Shown here: piece by piece, positions 23,589 through 25,769 of the stretch
Layout: the number at the start of each line of letters is the position of its first letter
Position numbering within the stretch: position 1 is the stretch's first letter
NCBI GenBank assembly: GCA_937936675.1
Contig: CALDDL010000235.1
Span: 1 to 25,769, forward strand
Length of the DNA: 25,769 bases
From: an uncultured bacterium
Lineage (GTDB): Bacteria; Bacteroidota; Ignavibacteria; Ignavibacteriales; Melioribacteraceae
Direction: 5' to 3'
Program-made: the position numbers and the translations under genes
Notes under the pieces: model-generated
Database searches by the model: none
What the model saw: only the letters and a program-made list of their open reading frames with translations
What the model was told of the DNA's origin: nothing

Positions 23589-24134
23589 TTAAATGAATAA
23601 ATCTTTTTGTTTATCTAATGTTACTGCTATTTTATCTTTTTCAGAAACTATCGGATCACTCGATGACCAGTTAATCCCAATTTGTGGGTCGCTAAATAAT
23701 ATTGCTCTTTCATGCTCTTTGCTATACGTTCCGCTGCATTTATAATGAAAAATTGTATCCTCTTCAAGAACTTCAAATCCATGAGCGAATCCGGGGGGTA
23801 TCCATAATTGCATTTTGTTTTTACTCGAAAGTTCAATAGCATAATATTTTCCAAATGTAGAAGAACTTTTTCTTATGTCCACAGCAACATCCAAAACTCT
23901 TCCGGTTATTACTTGACAAAGTTTCCCCTGAGGTTTAGGTTCAATCTGATAATGCAATCCTCTTATTGTTCCTTTCACCGACTTTGAAAAATTATCCTGA
24001 ACGAAATTTATCTCCAATCCTTCATTAATAAATTTTTGTTTATTATATGATTCAAAAAAGAATCCACGGCTATCTTCATAAACATCAGGTGTAATTAATA
24101 AAATATCTTTGATATCTGTTTTTTCAATTTTCAT
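23589..24134 (-). CDS. rmlC: dTDP-4-dehydrorhamnose 3,5-epimerase
   Basis: RmlC epimerises dTDP-4-keto-6-deoxyglucose at C3 and C5 on the way to dTDP-rhamnose. The 181-residue cupin shows DSRGFFFESYN at 21-31, TIRGLHYQ with the catalytic His61, Lys71 and the VDIRKSSSTFG stretch, WIPPGFAHGF at 111-120, and FHYKCSGTY with the catalytic Tyr131. These match RmlC in order and spacing. Length is normal. It starts three bases after the galE stop and precedes ugd by 10 bases, so the three are co-transcribed. Because rmlA and rmlB are not nearby, an epimerase acting on another dTDP- or CDP-sugar remains possible. Confidence 0.92.
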   Translation of the reverse strand: MKIEKTDIKDILLITPDVYEDSRGFFFESYNKQKFINEGLEINFVQDNFSKSVKGTIRGLHYQIEPKPQGKLCQVITGRVLDVAVDIRKSSSTFGKYYAIELSSKNKMQLWIPPGFAHGFEVLEEDTIFHYKCSGTYSKEHERAILFSDPQIGINWSSSDPIVSEKDKIAVTLDKQKDLFI

Positions 24135-24137
24135 GTT

Positions 24138-25112
24138 CTAATACTTTTTGTTTTTTTGCCAATTAAATGCGGATGAGAGAACACCTTCTAAACCGATTTT
24201 TGGTTCCCATCCAAGAATATTTTTTGCTTTTTTATTGTCTGCTACAAGTACATCGGGGTCTCCGGCTCTTCTTCCCACAATTTCGAATGGTATATCAAGT
24301 CCGGTAACTTTTAAAGCCGAATTGATAATCTCTTTAACCGAATAGCCTGAGCCTGTTCCAAGGTTTATAACCGTTGATTCGCCACTATTAAATAGATATT
24401 CTAAAGCTTTCAAATGAGCATCTGCCAAATCATTTACATGTATATAGTCCCTGATACAAGTGCCATCGGGAGTATTATAATCATCGCCGAATACTTTTAC
24501 CGATTTTCTTATTCCTAACGCTGCATCCAGTACTATTGGGATAAGATGTGGTTCCGGTTCGTGGCTCTCTCCAATCACTCCATCAAAATCGCATCCCGCA
24601 GCATTAAAGTATCGCAAACAAAGCGACTTCAACCCATAAGCAAAATCAAAATCTTTAAGTACCATTTCAATAACGTATTTTGTATTTGCATAAGGATTAA
24701 TCGGTTTTACACTTTCTTCTTCTGATATTGGTACTTTTAATGGATTGCCATATAACGAACATGTGGAAGAAAATACAAATTTTTTAATTTCTGCTTCATG
24801 AACAGCTTTAATTAAATTAATACTTCCGACCACATTATTTTGATAATACAAACCCGGATTTTCAACCGATTCACCAACATAAGCGAAAGCTGCGAAATGA
24901 ACCACCGCATCTGCTTGGGATTCTTTGATTGCTTCATTTAATTTATCGTAATCAAGTAAATCGACTTTATATAATTTGACTTGCTTCGGGACTGCTTCTT
25001 CGTGTCCTCGGCTAAGATTATCTAAAACCTCGACATCAATTCCATTAGAAATAAGATGCTTTACAAAATGACTGCCTATATAACCGGCTCCTCCGGTAAC
25101 TAAAATTTTCAA
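24138..25112 (-). CDS. galE: UDP-glucose 4-epimerase
   Basis: GalE interconverts UDP-glucose and UDP-galactose. The 324-residue extended short-chain dehydrogenase has GGAGYIGSH at 7-15, the SSTCSLYG block with Ser116 and Thr117, the YANTK motif with catalytic Tyr141 and Lys145, RYFNAAGCD, GESHEPEPHLIPIVLDA and the typical DGTCIRDYIHVNDLA. These fit GalE well. Related epimerases acting on UDP-GlcNAc or UDP-GlcA share the fold, so specificity is not fully fixed by sequence. The start is a TTG at 25112 with GAGGG about five bases upstream; no in-frame ATG lies close. It is the first gene of galE-rmlC-ugd and is divergent from the acyltransferase gene. Confidence 0.92.
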   Translation of the reverse strand: MKILVTGGAGYIGSHFVKHLISNGIDVEVLDNLSRGHEEAVPKQVKLYKVDLLDYDKLNEAIKESQADAVVHFAAFAYVGESVENPGLYYQNNVVGSINLIKAVHEAEIKKFVFSSTCSLYGNPLKVPISEEESVKPINPYANTKYVIEMVLKDFDFAYGLKSLCLRYFNAAGCDFDGVIGESHEPEPHLIPIVLDAALGIRKSVKVFGDDYNTPDGTCIRDYIHVNDLADAHLKALEYLFNSGESTVINLGTGSGYSVKEIINSALKVTGLDIPFEIVGRRAGDPDVLVADNKKAKNILGWEPKIGLEGVLSSAFNWQKNKKY

Positions 25113-25161
25113 TCTTCCCTCAAAAATTTCTAATTAATAAAAATACAAAAAAGATTAAGAT

Positions 25162-25176
25162 TTATTAACTTAATAA
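25162..25176. repeat. Short palindrome between divergent galE and acyltransferase genes
   Basis: TTATTAA (25162-25168) and TTAATAA (25170-25176) are inverted around one base, and the pairing extends a few bases with one bulge. The site lies midway in the 85-base divergent gap, where both promoters must be. In such AT-rich DNA chance is a serious alternative. Confidence 0.25.
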
Positions 25177-25197
25177 TCTAATTCGGAGCAAATTTGT

Positions 25198-25769
25198 ATG
25201 GAAAAGAAACAATCGGACAGATTGGTTTTTATCGATCTTCTTAAGGGATTAGTTCTATTAATGATGATTGAGACTCACGTATTTAATCCCCTTTTACTTC
25301 CCGTTTATAAGGAAGCACCGTGGTTTGGATTATTAAATTTCATTAATGGTCTTGTTGCCCCTTCATTTCTTTTTGCTTCCGGTTTTACATTTATTCTTTC
25401 CACAAGCAAAACCTTCGATTCCAAGTTCGATAAAACAATTTTCTTAAGAAAATTAAAAAGGATTGGAGTAATCTTCTTATTGGGATACGTCCTCCGCCTC
25501 CCTCAACCAAATCTTTCAGACCTTATTACTAAATCGACTGATCTGCAAATGAGAATATTTCTATCAGTAGATATACTCCAATGTATTGCAGTAGGATTAT
25601 TAATCTTCGTTTTATCTTCGGTGATCTTTAATAAAGAGAAATCAAATCTAATTTTCCTTATCATTGCTACATTCACTGTAATTCTGATTAGTCCGATAAT
25701 GTGGAAAATTCATTTTGAAAATTTTATGCCCGTTGGAATTGCTAATTATTTCAATAGAATGAATGGTTC
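25198..25769 (+). CDS. Membrane acyltransferase-like protein (DUF1624/HGSNAT type), cut by window edge
   Basis: The frame opens at ATG 25198 and runs 190 codons to the window edge without a stop. It starts with a short polar stretch then RLVFIDLLKGLVLLMMIETHVF, which has the form of the first membrane helix of the heparan-alpha-glucosaminide N-acetyltransferase (HGSNAT, DUF1624) family, with Asp and His in the expected positions. At least four more hydrophobic segments follow, including APSFLFASGFTFIL and DILQCIAVGLLIFVL. Related bacterial proteins transfer acetyl groups to sugars across the membrane. A GGAG ribosome site is nine bases before the ATG. Location beside nucleotide-sugar genes fits a role in modifying a surface glycan, but the true substrate is unknown. 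Confidence 0.8.
   Translation, partial: MEKKQSDRLVFIDLLKGLVLLMMIETHVFNPLLLPVYKEAPWFGLLNFINGLVAPSFLFASGFTFILSTSKTFDSKFDKTIFLRKLKRIGVIFLLGYVLRLPQPNLSDLITKSTDLQMRIFLSVDILQCIAVGLLIFVLSSVIFNKEKSNLIFLIIATFTVILISPIMWKIHFENFMPVGIANYFNRMNG

Overview
The window is AT-rich bacterial chromosome with dense, housekeeping-type gene content. No insertion sequence, phage, CRISPR array or rRNA operon was seen. I infer a member of the Bacteroidota/Chlorobiota side of the tree, most plausibly Ignavibacteria-like. The reasons are bacillithiol genes (bshA and a bacilliredoxin), a secreted gluzincin-type metallopeptidase of the kind common there, TAnnTTTG-like promoter elements, and clear Shine-Dalgarno sequences, which classical Bacteroidetes mostly lack. 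No taxonomic marker was compared, so this is inference only.

Layout. (1) 1-2041, minus: a lipoprotein gene translationally coupled to a secreted zinc metallopeptidase that runs off the window. (2) 2146-8304, minus: a SUF iron-sulfur cluster operon, sufB-sufC-sufD-sufS-sufT-like-bacilliredoxin-rrf2. It is preceded by a promoter (8330-8360) overlapped by a perfect inverted repeat that may be the operator. (3) 8443-11437, minus: ptsN-like EIIA, hisS, an unrecognised basic protein and rlmB, nearly touching one another. (4) 11631-12029, minus: a small membrane protein; then a plus-strand esterase (12294-13055) convergent with the next block. (5) 13062-16718, minus: eno, an intrinsic terminator, glnA and an EamA permease. 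(6) 16878-17247, plus: tRNA-Arg(CCT) and a 90-residue membrane protein. (7) 17304-19758, minus: a class III nucleotide cyclase/TPR protein and a secreted H-type-lectin-like protein with its own terminator. (8) 19874-20791, minus: rmlD-like reductase, divergent from bshA (plus, 20889-22016), which ends in a strong terminator. (9) 22256-25112, minus: nucleotide-sugar operon galE-rmlC-ugd. (10) 25198 to the edge, plus: start of a membrane acyltransferase-like protein.

How the parts fit. SufBCD is the cluster scaffold and SufS supplies persulfide sulfur. The MIP18-type protein probably helps maturation or transfer, and the three-cysteine Rrf2 protein is the obvious candidate sensor. The bacilliredoxin inside this operon, together with bshA about 14 kb away, ties Fe-S biogenesis to bacillithiol redox chemistry. 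The GalE/RmlC/Ugd/RmlD set feeds surface polysaccharide synthesis. The most interesting points are the bacilliredoxin-containing SUF operon that lacks SufE/SufU/SufA, the dyad on its promoter, the intrinsic terminator in the glnA leader, the glutamine synthetase with Met where the adenylylated Tyr would be, and the cyclase with altered substrate-specifying residues.
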